Assembly (NCBI RefSeq): GCF_018919265.1 | Contig: NZ_JAHLQO010000004.1 | Span: 236,524-300,523, forward strand | Direction: 5' to 3' | DNA length: 64,000 nt | Origin: Peptoniphilus ovalis | Lineage (GTDB): Bacteria; Bacillota; Clostridia; Tissierellales; Peptoniphilaceae | In this document: in pieces, positions 23,857-32,689 of the stretch | Layout: each line of letters opens with the position of its first letter | Numbering within the stretch: the stretch's first letter is position 1 | Position numbers and translations under genes: made by a program | The notes under the pieces: model-generated | Told to the model about the DNA's origin: nothing | Seen by the model: only the letters and a program-made list of their open reading frames with translations | Databases searched by the model: none

Positions 23857-24200
23857 TTCAACAAATTTTAATTAACATACTATCTATATCTTTAATACCT
23901 GCTTTGAGACAAAAAATAAAGATAAGCTCTTACACTTATCTTTAAAATAAATATATGATTTATTGAATTTTCATTTCTAAGTATGATATGTTTATATGTA
24001 TTATCTTTAAAATCAATTCTAAGTTCCAAAATGGTATTATATTTAAGTTTTTATTTTTAATTAGTAGATTTACTTATTTATTAATATGTTTTACTTGTAT
24101 TGTCTTATATTTTATTGATATTATGGCATATTTCAATTATAACAAGGGTATGTTATAAAAGCATTAATATGGGGGTGTTTTAAGCTTTATATGATGACAT

Positions 24201-24227
24201 AAAAATAGACCCTATTGAATAGGGTCT
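24201..24227 (-). terminator. Rho-independent terminator of the integrase-Nmad1 unit
   Basis: On the minus strand AGACCCTAT-TCA-ATAGGGTCT (24227-24207) followed by AUUUUU (24206-24201). Immediately after the stop of the gene 24227-24817. Confidence 0.85.
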
Positions 24228-24817
24228 TATAATCTATTATTAATTATGGTTTCTTTTGAATGACAATCTTTACATATATCAGTTTTGCTATATCTAGCTA
24301 GTTTCTTTCCACATATTTTACATATTTTTAAATCATGCTTATTCCAATTTATTATTTTTTCAGCTAAATCTCTTCTTGGTATCTCTACTTTTGATACTGG
24401 AGCTACACAATTGACATATGTTGAATATGTTCCTTTTATCCATATTTCATACACTGTTTTGTTATTTAATACAGCTTCTAAATATTTGATTTGTTGTTCT
24501 TTATTTTTTTTGGTATCTCCACTTAAAATAAAATCATTGGAATTGTTTCTGTAATTAGTATATATAGTTACTACTGTGATTATGTCATAACATTCTTTGA
24601 GTTGATTAAACTCTGGATAGATTACTAATGTAGCATTTTTTGGTGTGATTCTATCTTGATATGGTCTATATACAGTTTCCTCTTCAATGAGATAAGATAT
24701 TACTTTATTACCTCCTACGCTATTAGATTCTGCTATATTTCCATTTTTAAATAGTTCTTTACCAATTTGTTGCATCAATTCATCTTGCTCAAAATTATAT
24801 CCTATTTTAGCTTTCAT
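24227..24817 (-). CDS. hypothetical protein with C-terminal zinc ribbon
   Basis: 196 residues. The body is mixed alpha/beta and unrecognised. The end carries two CxxC pairs (CKICGKKL at about 165 and CKDC about 12 residues later), a four-Cys zinc ribbon. Overlaps the Nmad1 gene by ATGA and is the last gene of a three-gene unit with a tyrosine recombinase. Function unknown. Confidence 0.65.
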   Translation of the reverse strand: MKAKIGYNFEQDELMQQIGKELFKNGNIAESNSVGGNKVISYLIEEETVYRPYQDRITPKNATLVIYPEFNQLKECYDIITVVTIYTNYRNNSNDFILSGDTKKNKEQQIKYLEAVLNNKTVYEIWIKGTYSTYVNCVAPVSKVEIPRRDLAEKIINWNKHDLKICKICGKKLARYSKTDICKDCHSKETIINNRL

Positions 24818-25107
24818 TGATTGGACTTAGCTCCTTCTGTTGATTTCATATAAGCTACTGTCATTATTAGATAGTTCGCCATATCAGTCATTGTATCAAT
24901 CATTGATTCATCATTTGGGTCTAGTTTTGGGTTTTTAAATAGTGTTTCCATACGATTGAATTTATCGCTGACTCTTACTATTGATGCTACCATTCCATAT
25001 TCATCTAATGTCTGGGTGAAGCTATCTCCATATCTTTCGTTTTTTATTCTAAATGTTTCCACTAAGTTTTTTATTACTTCTTGATATTCTTCTTTAAAGT
25101 TATTCAT
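24814..25107 (-). CDS. DUF1599 / nucleotide-modification-associated domain 1 protein
   Basis: 97 residues. KNERYGDSFTQTLDEYG, IVRVSDKFNRMETLFKN and DESMIDTMTDMANYLIMTV match DUF1599 (Nmad1), a small helical family found in phages and proposed to act with nucleotide or base metabolism. No modifying enzyme is adjacent. It lies 1 bp downstream of the recombinase gene. Confidence 0.85.
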   Translation of the reverse strand: MNNFKEEYQEVIKNLVETFRIKNERYGDSFTQTLDEYGMVASIVRVSDKFNRMETLFKNPKLDPNDESMIDTMTDMANYLIMTVAYMKSTEGAKSNQ

Positions 25108-25108
25108 A

Positions 25109-26113
25109 TTACATTACTCCTTTTATTAGTTTTAGTGCTGGGTAGTTTTCTTGAGAACTACCTGATAGTTGTGAGAAGAAATCTTCTGCTGGGTTGTTGT
25201 TAAATATTCTGAATGTGTGGTCGTATCTTCTTGTTGTGTCCACACTAGAGTGTCCTACTCTTTTTGAGATATCATATATATCTAATCCCATTTCTATGGA
25301 TTTTGTGATATAAGTGTGTCTTAAATCGTGTATTCTAGTTTCTTCTGGTAGTCCTACTCTTCTATATGCTTCTTTAAATATATCTGTTGTTCTCATTTTT
25401 GTAATTGGAACATTAGATTCTGGCTTGGCTACAAATAGGGATTGTTCTCTCATTGTGTAATCCCAGTCACTCCTAATTATGAATGAATGTAGTATTTGTT
25501 TTACTCCTTGAGGTATTTCTGAAATATTTAATTTATCACCTTTTCCTGTAAATTTAACTGCAAATTTATCGCCATAGTCAAAGAAATCACCTATTTTGAT
25601 GTGCAATACTTCACTATGCCTCATTCCTGTTGTTACAAATATTAAAAACATTAAATAATTCCTTTCACCAATCCAATCTCTTCTTTTTAGAAAGTAGTTA
25701 TTTAATTCTTTTAATTTGTCATCAGATATTCTTATTCCATCACTGTATCTCTTTAATTTCAATCTATTTGAACCTAAATCCGTACTAAATGGATTCATTG
25801 ATATGTCATACTCATTAGATGAGATTAGGTGTTTGTAAAACCATAGTAGTCCTCCAGCTTTTTTATTTATTGTGGAGTTACCTAATCCATCTTTTTTCAT
25901 TTGATATATCCACTCATTTCCATCTTTGACCGTTACTTCTTCTATGTCTTTTATGGTAATGCTATCTATTTTTATGAAATCAAAGAAAAATGATTTTACA
26001 GCGTTTGAATATTCATCAAATGTTCTATCTGAAATATCATATTTCATGTCTTCTAGTAAGTTTTCTATTGATGTGTTTCTATAATCTACATCTATTTTTT
26101 CATTATCTTTCAT
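25109..26113 (-). CDS. int: tyrosine recombinase / integrase (internal)
   Basis: 334 residues from the ATG at 26113, which has AAGGAG upstream; a longer frame to 26254 crosses the promoter and is rejected. It has an N-terminal SAM-like core-binding domain (FDEYSNAVKSFFFDF) and a catalytic domain with Arg in TGMRHSEVL, HDLRHTY, and GHSSVDTTRRYDH carrying His and the nucleophilic Tyr. All catalytic residues are present. It is far from the visible attachment site, which has its own integrase, so its substrate is unclear: other att site, resolvase, or an inserted element. Confidence 0.92.
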   Translation of the reverse strand: MKDNEKIDVDYRNTSIENLLEDMKYDISDRTFDEYSNAVKSFFFDFIKIDSITIKDIEEVTVKDGNEWIYQMKKDGLGNSTINKKAGGLLWFYKHLISSNEYDISMNPFSTDLGSNRLKLKRYSDGIRISDDKLKELNNYFLKRRDWIGERNYLMFLIFVTTGMRHSEVLHIKIGDFFDYGDKFAVKFTGKGDKLNISEIPQGVKQILHSFIIRSDWDYTMREQSLFVAKPESNVPITKMRTTDIFKEAYRRVGLPEETRIHDLRHTYITKSIEMGLDIYDISKRVGHSSVDTTRRYDHTFRIFNNNPAEDFFSQLSGSSQENYPALKLIKGVM

Positions 26114-26143
26114 TGTATCTTTACTCCTTGTTTGATTGATTAA

Positions 26144-26172
26144 ATTATACCATAAATAAGGCATAAAATCAA
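26144..26172 (-). promoter_or_regulatory. promoter of the internal integrase
   Basis: On the minus strand TTGATT (26172-26167), 17 bp, then extended TGG-TATAAT (26149-26144), 30 bp before the integrase ATG. Divergent from the rightward promoter at 26219. Confidence 0.75.
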
Positions 26173-26218
26173 CAATGAAAATGTTTTTATAAAAATCACC
26201 ACATTTTGTATTTTGGAG

Positions 26219-26247
26219 TTGACAAAGAAAATAAAATTTGTTATAAT
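26219..26247 (+). promoter_or_regulatory. perfect consensus rightward promoter
   Basis: TTGACA (26219-26224), 17 bp, TATAAT (26242-26247): consensus in both boxes. It is the only strong plus-strand promoter I see before the late operon, so it is a candidate late or RNA promoter. Transcription should start near 26254. Confidence 0.85.
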
Positions 26248-26253
26248 CATTCA

Positions 26254-26336
26254 TGAAAATATATAGTTTGGTAGACTATGTGTTTTTATTGGTTTCTAAC
26301 CTAGAGTGAAATTTAATTGTTCGCTCTATATTTTTT
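26254..26336 (+). ncRNA. short terminated RNA from the rightward promoter
   Basis: From the predicted start to a textbook terminator: TAGAGTGAA (26302-26310), 9-nt loop, TTCGCTCTA (26320-26328), then a U-rich tract to 26336. The RNA of about 83 nt has a 5' hairpin (ATAGT..ACTAT). It may be a regulatory RNA or, as in lambda pR'-tR', a leader that is extended when antitermination occurs. Confidence 0.6.
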
Positions 26337-26398
26337 AACTTGTTTCGATTTTTTGATTTTGTTCATAGAATCGTCTCCTTTCTTAATAAAGAAAAAAC

Positions 26399-26882
26399 CT
26401 CGCAAGGTGTGCCTTAAAAGTTTTAGGCTTTGGTATTTATTTTTAAATACCCTCCTTGTTCCCTTGCGAGTATTGCTTGAGTCGCAAATGCAATCAAAAA
26501 ACAACGAGCATGACTTACCATCATGACATTGTGGGTTAGAGCCACTAGCACTCTACTTGTAAGGAAAGCAAGGTTCGCTACGGCGATTTAAGAGTATAAA
26601 TTGTTAGACTTCATTATGAACTTTTGTAATACTTTTTGTTTGTAATGATACTGTCCTAGTTGGAGAAATCCATAGGGGGAATGTTCAAGTGCTGAAATGC
26701 CAGTTGATAATACTAGACCTAACCAACTTTGAGAACATTATGAGAATATAATCTCATTAGAAGTTTTTGACTTCTACCTTGTATTGATGTTGTTATTTTT
26801 TTTAACTTCACCAATACAGGGGGGAGAGAAAAAGATGGGTGGTTATCCGATTCACAAAAACATTCTTATTACTAGCCTCCCC
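26399..26882 (+). ncRNA. candidate large structured non-coding RNA (strand uncertain)
   Basis: No credible gene in about 480 nt, but many nested helices. A three-way junction closes with CTCGCAAGG (26399-26407) and CCTTGCGAG (26462-26470), enclosing 26411-26428 and the perfect hairpin 26432-26451. ACTCT/AGAGT (26550/26591) encloses a TACG-loop hairpin 26576-26585. A GAAA tetraloop hairpin is at 26661-26672, AATGTTC/GAACATT at 26680/26733, and hairpins at 26740-26757 and 26758-26776. CCTTGTATTG/CAATACAGG is at 26777/26812 and GGGGAG/CTCCCC at 26821/26877. Size and phage location recall GOLLD/ROOL RNAs. On the minus strand the three-way junction is followed by six U. Confidence 0.6.
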
Positions 26883-26946
26883 AATACATAAAGATATATT
26901 AATTATTATTATATATATAAATATTATATAAAGGAGCGATTGAAAT

Positions 26947-27357
26947 ATTAACTTAGAAAAACATCAATATAAAAGTAAAAAACAGTATAAATCTTTCAAT
27001 ATTACAGGAAAAGGTTATCTTGAGTTATCTGATAGTGTTGAGAATGTTAATTATGATGATTTTTATTATAGTTTGAAGAAGATTAGACATCTAATATCTA
27101 ATTATTATTCACTAAAAGAACATATTACAAGAATCTATAATATAGAACTTCAAGTTATGATAATTGATATTGGCATGGCATTAAATAATATTGAATTGTC
27201 TCATCAAGATAAGATAGTTTTAAATGATTATATGATGGGATTATCTTTAACTGAAATTGGTAAGAAATATGATTTTACACGTTCTAATGCTGATTTCATT
27301 ATTAAAAAAATTACTAAAAGAGTTCAAGATTATCTAATTGGTGGTGATGATAATTGA
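26947..27357 (+). CDS. ArpU/RinA-like late transcription regulator
   Basis: The frame is open from an ATT at 26947 (AAAGGAGCG eight bases upstream) through 27357, about 136 residues, the usual size of ArpU/RinA regulators. The first TTG is only at 27073. The C-terminus (LSHQDKIVLNDYMMGLSLT, EIGKKYDFTRSNADFIIKKI) is a sigma-region-4-like helix-turn-helix. Such proteins activate packaging and lysis genes and sit just before terminase, as here. The missing standard start codon is odd: rare ATT start or a small frameshift at the beginning. Confidence 0.72.
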   Translation: MNLEKHQYKSKKQYKSFNITGKGYLELSDSVENVNYDDFYYSLKKIRHLISNYYSLKEHITRIYNIELQVMIIDIGMALNNIELSHQDKIVLNDYMMGLSLTEIGKKYDFTRSNADFIIKKITKRVQDYLIGGDDN

Positions 27358-27662
27358 AAGTTTATTATGACAATGAATTAAGCTTTGATTTGCCAGCTAC
27401 ATATGATTTAGAGGAAAGATTAACATTAATTAATTGTCTATTAGAAGATTATGCTGATAAGTTTGAATTAAGTCATGAAGCTAATAATGTTCATGATAAT
27501 AAAATATATAGAGTATTGGATAAGTTTGGATATTATTTATGTACTTATAAAACTCATCACCCTGATGGTAAGGCTCTATATAAAGATAGTGAAATAATCA
27601 GAAAAGGTAGAGAATCAATCATTAAACAAAAAGAACTACCTTTGTTTAATTTTTATAAGTAG
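27354..27662 (+). CDS. hypothetical protein at the head of the late operon
   Basis: 102 residues from a TTG overlapping the previous stop. Mixed alpha/beta, no recognised motif. Between the regulator and packaging genes. Confidence 0.6.
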   Translation: MKVYYDNELSFDLPATYDLEERLTLINCLLEDYADKFELSHEANNVHDNKIYRVLDKFGYYLCTYKTHHPDGKALYKDSEIIRKGRESIIKQKELPLFNFYK

Positions 27663-27669
27663 GATTTAT

Positions 27670-27963
27670 ATGGCGTTAGTTGTTTATAAGGATAAGAAAT
27701 ATACAGTCAAAAAGAATAGATATGGTTTTATATTATGTAATAATCATGGTGATTATGATAATCATGGACATTTCAAAAGATTTAATACTTGTATGTTACT
27801 TATTGGTCTTATGGAAAGTAATGTTGTTCCTGATTCAGAATATTTAAGACAATCAGTATTAAGAATCTCTATTGATGAGAAGTATCTTAATAAAGTTAAA
27901 ACTAAAATGGATAAGGGAACTAAGAAATATATAAACATCAACAAAGGTGTCAAAAGAAAGTGA
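27670..27963 (+). CDS. hypothetical small basic protein
   Basis: 97 residues, basic C-terminus, with YGFILCNNHGDYDNHGHFKRF, a His/Cys-containing loop in the first half that might bind metal. No family recognised. Its stop overlaps the next GTG start. Confidence 0.6.
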   Translation: MALVVYKDKKYTVKKNRYGFILCNNHGDYDNHGHFKRFNTCMLLIGLMESNVVPDSEYLRQSVLRISIDEKYLNKVKTKMDKGTKKYININKGVKRK

Positions 27964-28808
27964 GTGATTTATTGGAAGAACATCTTATAAGAGATATTGA
28001 ATCTCAAATTAATGAGATTAAAGGTATTGAGAAAGTATTAGTCTTATCAGACTTACATATACCATTTCATAAAAAAGAAACTATTTTAAATATTGTCAAA
28101 GAAAACTTAGATGTAAAATTAATTATATTTGCTGGAGATATATTGGATTGTTTTAATGTTTCATCTTTTCCTAAAGAGCAACATATTCCACTTCATCAAG
28201 AATTAAAGATTGCATCTTCTTTTTTGAAAAAGATTGATAAATTAACTCCAAACATAAAAAAAATTATGTTTAGAGGTAATCATGAGTTTAGATTTAAAAG
28301 ATATTTAATGAAATTTAAAAATGAATTCTCACCATTTGTTTCTGATGATGTCTTAGAAATTGTTAAAAATGGCTTTAGTTTTAGAGATGAAAGAAATATT
28401 AGACAAGTAGTTGAGCCATTATCTGATAATTTTGATGTTATTGATTCATGGTACTTTATCTATAAAGATTTAGTTGTTGATCACCCTACTTCATTTTCTA
28501 AAATACCAATGAGAACTTGTCTATCAACTTATGATTATTTTAAAAATCAAGGTGTAGATTTTAATGCTATTACTATTGGACATACTCATAAGACTGGAAA
28601 TGTATTACATGGTGGCACATTGTTATCAGAAATTGGTTGTTTATGCGAACAAATGGATTATGCTAACAATGGTAATGTTAACTACACTCCCCAATCAACA
28701 GCTTATGGACTATATCAATTTAAAGATGACAAAGTTGATGTTTATAATTCTGGTGCTAAGTTCGTTTATACAGGAAGTGATATAAATGTCGAGACCCTTA
28801 AATGTTAA
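27960..28808 (+). CDS. calcineurin-like metallophosphoesterase
   Basis: 282 residues from GTG. All metallophosphatase motifs are in order: SDLHIPFH, FAGDILD, FRGNHEFR, VVDHPTSF and GHTHKTG. A two-metal phosphoesterase on nucleic acid or nucleotides; the same family occurs near terminase genes in other Bacillota phages, possibly in DNA end processing or packaging. Overlaps the next gene by 23 bp. Confidence 0.9.
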   Translation: MSDLLEEHLIRDIESQINEIKGIEKVLVLSDLHIPFHKKETILNIVKENLDVKLIIFAGDILDCFNVSSFPKEQHIPLHQELKIASSFLKKIDKLTPNIKKIMFRGNHEFRFKRYLMKFKNEFSPFVSDDVLEIVKNGFSFRDERNIRQVVEPLSDNFDVIDSWYFIYKDLVVDHPTSFSKIPMRTCLSTYDYFKNQGVDFNAITIGHTHKTGNVLHGGTLLSEIGCLCEQMDYANNGNVNYTPQSTAYGLYQFKDDKVDVYNSGAKFVYTGSDINVETLKC

Positions 28809-29613
28809 TTCTAAAGCTGGACTTGTAAACTACATTGAAAATACTCCTAGTGAGCTACCCTTTGTTGAGGAATGCTGGGAAGTCGCTGTTGCAGAAGCTA
28901 AAGTTAGAAATGAACAAGTAGCTGAATTTAATAGATTAAATCCCAGTAAAAGAAAAAGAGTAGCTGTGTCAAAAGTTTACTTTGAATTTCTTAAAGAACC
29001 TAGATTTAAAAAACAAGCTGAAGCTCTATACAGAAAAAAGAAAGGTATAATTGAGCCTAGTGAAAAACTAGAAGAGTTCAAAGAAGAAATTGAGAAAAAT
29101 AAAGCTATTGAAGAAGAAAAAGAATCATTAAATTTTGAAGATTTTATTGATGATATTAATTCTAATCAAGGACAATTCATATTAAAACTACTTAATATGT
29201 ATTTTGTTGAGCTTTATGATGCTGATTCAATTAAATTTATTATATCAAGAATTAAGTCTTATTATGGCGAATATGAACTCAATTCTGCTAGTGATGAATA
29301 TTTAGTAATTACAGCTATATCTGATGAGTTAGTTCTTAGAAAAATGAATAGAGAAAGAATTAGAAGTGGTTCTTTTGATGCAAAAGAGATGAAAACTGTA
29401 AGAGATTCTTATATGTCATCTCTTGATGGACTTAAAGTTTTAAAGAAGTTTAATCAAGATAATAAGGATAAGGAAAATCTTTTTGCTATATGGTCTGAAA
29501 AATTAGTCAAATCTGGTGATGTTGAAATGAAAAAGAAAGAATATACAGAAGACCAGATTGACTTTATTTTAAAAGATAATATAGATGCCATAAGGAGGTC
29601 TTTCAATGGCTAA
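28786..29613 (+). CDS. probable terminase small subunit
   Basis: 275 residues, highly charged and helical, with a central acidic coiled segment (KLEEFKEEIEKNKAIEEEKE). No clear helix-turn-helix signature, so the call rests on position: directly before and overlapping the large terminase by 8 bp. It would recognise phage DNA and recruit the motor. Confidence 0.55.
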   Translation: MSRPLNVNSKAGLVNYIENTPSELPFVEECWEVAVAEAKVRNEQVAEFNRLNPSKRKRVAVSKVYFEFLKEPRFKKQAEALYRKKKGIIEPSEKLEEFKEEIEKNKAIEEEKESLNFEDFIDDINSNQGQFILKLLNMYFVELYDADSIKFIISRIKSYYGEYELNSASDEYLVITAISDELVLRKMNRERIRSGSFDAKEMKTVRDSYMSSLDGLKVLKKFNQDNKDKENLFAIWSEKLVKSGDVEMKKKEYTEDQIDFILKDNIDAIRRSFNG

Positions 29614-31264
29614 ACAAATTGACAGAACCATTGGTATGACTTCAAGAGAAGTATATGATTTAAAAAAGAAATTATTGGCTGAAAAGATAATGTATTATCG
29701 TGAGCATATTGATGTTTTTTGTGAAGAATATTTAAATATTCCACTTAACTTATATCAAAAAGTAGCTTTAAGAGCCATGTCAAAATACAACTTCTCTGTA
29801 TTGATATGGTCGAGAGGTTTAGGGAAAACATGGATAAGTGCTATATATTGTTGTTGTATGGCTATCCTCTATCCCAATTTAAGAATTGGTGTAATTGCTC
29901 CATCTTTTAGACAATCAAAGATGCTTATTGAAGATAAAATTGACAATGATTTATCTATAAGGTCAGAAGCTTTAAGGCAAGAAATTGTGGATTCTAAAAA
30001 TGGTACTGATTTAATGCTTAGAAAATTTGCTAATAATAGTCAAATAATAGCTATGCCTGTTGGTACTTCTGGTGGAAAGATTCGTGGTGGTAGATTTTCA
30101 ATAATAATAGCTGATGAGTATGCACAACTTAATCCCAATATAGTTCAAAGTGTAATCAAACCAATGATGGTTGCTAAGCTAGATTATAAGGTGGATGCTA
30201 AAGAAGATGATGATTTTTTTGATATGAAGTTTATTGCTATATCTTCTGCGTATTTTAAATTTAATCACTTATATGAGCTATTTCAAGATACAGTAAAACA
30301 AATAGTAAATGGTTCTAAAAAACACTTTGTTTCTTGTTTGGATTATAAGGTTGGTCTTGATGTAGGACTTTATAATCAATCTGTAATTGATGAAGCTAAA
30401 AGAACTTATTCTAAGCTTGATTTTGATATGGAATATAATGCTACATTCCCTGATTTGTCAGATGATAACTGGATTAGTCCTACTGACTTAATGGCTTGCT
30501 CTAATTTAATGGAAGTTGATTTAAATTTTGATGATGATTATAAATACATCATGGGTCTTGATGTAGCTAGAATATCAGGAAATGACAATACAGCCATTGT
30601 AGTTCTTAAATTAGTTCCAGATAAAAAGAAAAAGGTATTAGAAAAGCATTTAGTGTATCAGAAAATCTTAAATGGAAAAACATTTAATGAACAAGCCACC
30701 GAAATAAGGAAAGTATTAAATAAGTTTCCTTGTGATGAGATTCACATGGACACTACTGGTTTAGGTTTGGGCTTATCAGATGAGCTAGCTAAGCCTAGTG
30801 TAGATATATTTTCAGGAGAATTAGAACCTCCCCTATGTGATGTTAATAATCCTGAACATAAAACAGATATTCCAGATGGTAACTTTATAATTCATGGACA
30901 TAAATTTTCATTAGAATTCAATCATCAAATTGGTATGAGTGTAAAACAAAATACTCAAAAAAGACTTCTTAGAATGTATTCTCAAGAGGCTTTAGATGGT
31001 ATTAAAAACCCAACTGCAGAAGAAGTGATGGTCTTAGAGGAAGCTGAAAGGACTCGTAGGGAAATTATGAGTATTGAAACTAGACCTCGTGGTAATTTCT
31101 TGACATTTGATGTTCCAAGGGGTGGAATGAGTGAAGGAAGAAAGGACAGATGGACTGCTACTGCCTTAGCATTATGGGGTGCTGATGAGCTTGAAAAAGA
31201 TATGTTTAGAGAAACTAAAGGAGTTGTTACATTTGGAATTATAGGAAGGAGGAATTTTCATTGA
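29606..31264 (+). CDS. terL: terminase large subunit
   Basis: 552 residues, full length. ATPase: SRGLGKTW (Walker A, about residue 70), APSFRQSKM, SIIIADEYAQ (Walker B with catalytic Glu) and ISSAY (coupling motif). Nuclease: MGLDVARISGNDNTAI and HMDTTGLGLGL supply acidic residues of the RNase H-fold. It packages DNA into proheads and cuts the concatemer. The next gene starts 4 bp before its end. Confidence 0.95.
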   Translation: MAKQIDRTIGMTSREVYDLKKKLLAEKIMYYREHIDVFCEEYLNIPLNLYQKVALRAMSKYNFSVLIWSRGLGKTWISAIYCCCMAILYPNLRIGVIAPSFRQSKMLIEDKIDNDLSIRSEALRQEIVDSKNGTDLMLRKFANNSQIIAMPVGTSGGKIRGGRFSIIIADEYAQLNPNIVQSVIKPMMVAKLDYKVDAKEDDDFFDMKFIAISSAYFKFNHLYELFQDTVKQIVNGSKKHFVSCLDYKVGLDVGLYNQSVIDEAKRTYSKLDFDMEYNATFPDLSDDNWISPTDLMACSNLMEVDLNFDDDYKYIMGLDVARISGNDNTAIVVLKLVPDKKKKVLEKHLVYQKILNGKTFNEQATEIRKVLNKFPCDEIHMDTTGLGLGLSDELAKPSVDIFSGELEPPLCDVNNPEHKTDIPDGNFIIHGHKFSLEFNHQIGMSVKQNTQKRLLRMYSQEALDGIKNPTAEEVMVLEEAERTRREIMSIETRPRGNFLTFDVPRGGMSEGRKDRWTATALALWGADELEKDMFRETKGVVTFGIIGRRNFH

Positions 31265-32688
31265 GTGAAGATAAGTTTTTGGAACTCGGTCAAAGCAAAC
31301 AATCTACATATAGTAGATATTTCAAAAATAAATTTACTGTAAATGGCGAACCTAAAGGGTATGATATGCAGAAATATGCACAAGACCCACAAGGTAATAT
31401 TGTTGAGCTTGCTGGTCTTGCTAAATATTATTATATCAGCGAAGGTATGATAATGAGAACAGTTAATATTATAAGAGATTATTCTGTTACAGATATAAAA
31501 CTAGATTACTCTAAGGGAAAAGGAAAAACACAAGCTATTGTAGATAGCTTTCTAAAAAGAATAGATATTACAAAATTTTGTAAGGATTTTATGTTTGAGA
31601 TGGCAATGACAGGTAATTGTTTTTGCTATGACAGAGATGGAGAATATATTGATATATACCCTCTTGACTTGATTGATGTTTCTAATGTGATTATTGATGG
31701 AAAGCAACAAGTGTTCTATGACAATTCACAGGTTGAAATATCTTTAGAAAATGACACAGATGATGAGAAACTCATGTCAAAAGCATATCCCCCTGAAATA
31801 CAAAAAGGGATAAAACAAAACAGAAGTAAAATTCCATTTGATTTAAATAATTCTTATTTCTCAAAAATGAACTCAAGTAGATATGATAGATATGGCATAT
31901 CTTTCCTAGTTCCAGCTTTTGATGATTTATCGAGAAAAAATTTGTTAAAAGAAGCTGAACGCTCTACTGCTAGTGGAATTATAGACCAAATACTTCATAT
32001 CAAGGTTGGAGATAAAGACCACATACCACAAGAAAAGGAAGTCTTATTTTATTCAGAGCTTTTCAATGGTAAAACAGGCTCTATAAGGGTTACTACCCCT
32101 CACTATGTTAGTCTTGAATGGATAAGTCCTAATGCAGAAATATTTGGTGAGGAAAAGTTTTTAGAGATTGATAAAGACTTGCTGTCTACCTTAGGTGTGT
32201 CGTTAACTCTACTTCGTGGAGAAGGTGGAGGAAATTATAGTGAGGGTATGTTAAACATAACAGGACTTATAAGAACTATAGAATCTATTAGGTCTTTCCT
32301 ACCTCCTATCATTGAAGATATGCTAGTAAAAGAATTAGCAAGAAATGGAATTAATGCAGATAAAGCCCCAAAAGTGTCCTTTAATGAAATTGTTATTGAT
32401 GAAAATGCTAGACTAGGTTTAGTTCAATGGTTGTTTGAACACGCTGGATTGCCATATAAGGTTCTTTTTGAAGAACATGGGTACGATTATGATTATATGA
32501 AACTTGAAAGAATTGATGAAAATAAATCAAAAGATGATGAAATATTTGAATTAAGAAATCAACCATTTCAAGGGAATGTTGTAGAAAAGAAAGAAGCTGG
32601 CAGACCAGAGAAAAATTTGTCAGAAAGAAAATCAGACAAAAGCCAATCAAATAATGAACAGCCTAGAAGTGGAGTAAAGGAGTTGTGA
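31261..32688 (+). CDS. portal protein
   Basis: 475 residues from TTG with AGGAGG upstream. It follows the large terminase directly. Features typical of portals: alpha/beta wing, ending of the clip and stem with MTGNCFCYDRDG, PLDLIDVSNV, TLGVSLTLLRGEGGGNYS and a long C-terminal helix, then a hydrophilic tail. Forms the dodecameric DNA gate. Confidence 0.85.
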   Translation: MSEDKFLELGQSKQSTYSRYFKNKFTVNGEPKGYDMQKYAQDPQGNIVELAGLAKYYYISEGMIMRTVNIIRDYSVTDIKLDYSKGKGKTQAIVDSFLKRIDITKFCKDFMFEMAMTGNCFCYDRDGEYIDIYPLDLIDVSNVIIDGKQQVFYDNSQVEISLENDTDDEKLMSKAYPPEIQKGIKQNRSKIPFDLNNSYFSKMNSSRYDRYGISFLVPAFDDLSRKNLLKEAERSTASGIIDQILHIKVGDKDHIPQEKEVLFYSELFNGKTGSIRVTTPHYVSLEWISPNAEIFGEEKFLEIDKDLLSTLGVSLTLLRGEGGGNYSEGMLNITGLIRTIESIRSFLPPIIEDMLVKELARNGINADKAPKVSFNEIVIDENARLGLVQWLFEHAGLPYKVLFEEHGYDYDYMKLERIDENKSKDDEIFELRNQPFQGNVVEKKEAGRPEKNLSERKSDKSQSNNEQPRSGVKEL

Positions 32689-32689
32689 A

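Larger units (their letters stand above)
22019..24200. other. 2.2-kb AT-rich gene desert between the two early blocks
   Basis: No convincing gene on either strand. It holds a leader region with palindromes (22053-22088 stem of nine; 22132-22153 perfect 22-bp palindrome GATATTACAT-TT-ATGTAATATC; 22382-22398 AAGCGT-T-ACGCTT). It also holds three promoters (22434-22628), two copies of a recurring motif (22911-22935 and 24013-24039) and a repeat array (23630-23856). Near 23410-23513 is a start-less 37-codon open frame that I do not call. A GC-richer island lies at 23560-23630. Confidence 0.7.

Noticed and set aside
22019..24200. CRISPR array or tRNA genes in the gene desert
   Set aside because: No regularly spaced repeats with unique spacers and no cloverleaf; the repeated TTCTATAAA is too short and irregular.
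26114..26254. N-terminal extension of the internal integrase to 26254
   Set aside because: The extension crosses a consensus promoter; the ATG at 26113 has a good ribosome site and gives normal family length.
26313..26504. 63-residue minus-strand open frame in the structured RNA region
   Set aside because: It needs a TTG start without a ribosome site, overlaps hairpins and a terminator, and has low-complexity basic composition. A nested 17-aa frame at 26313-26366 has a ribosome site but is too short to support.
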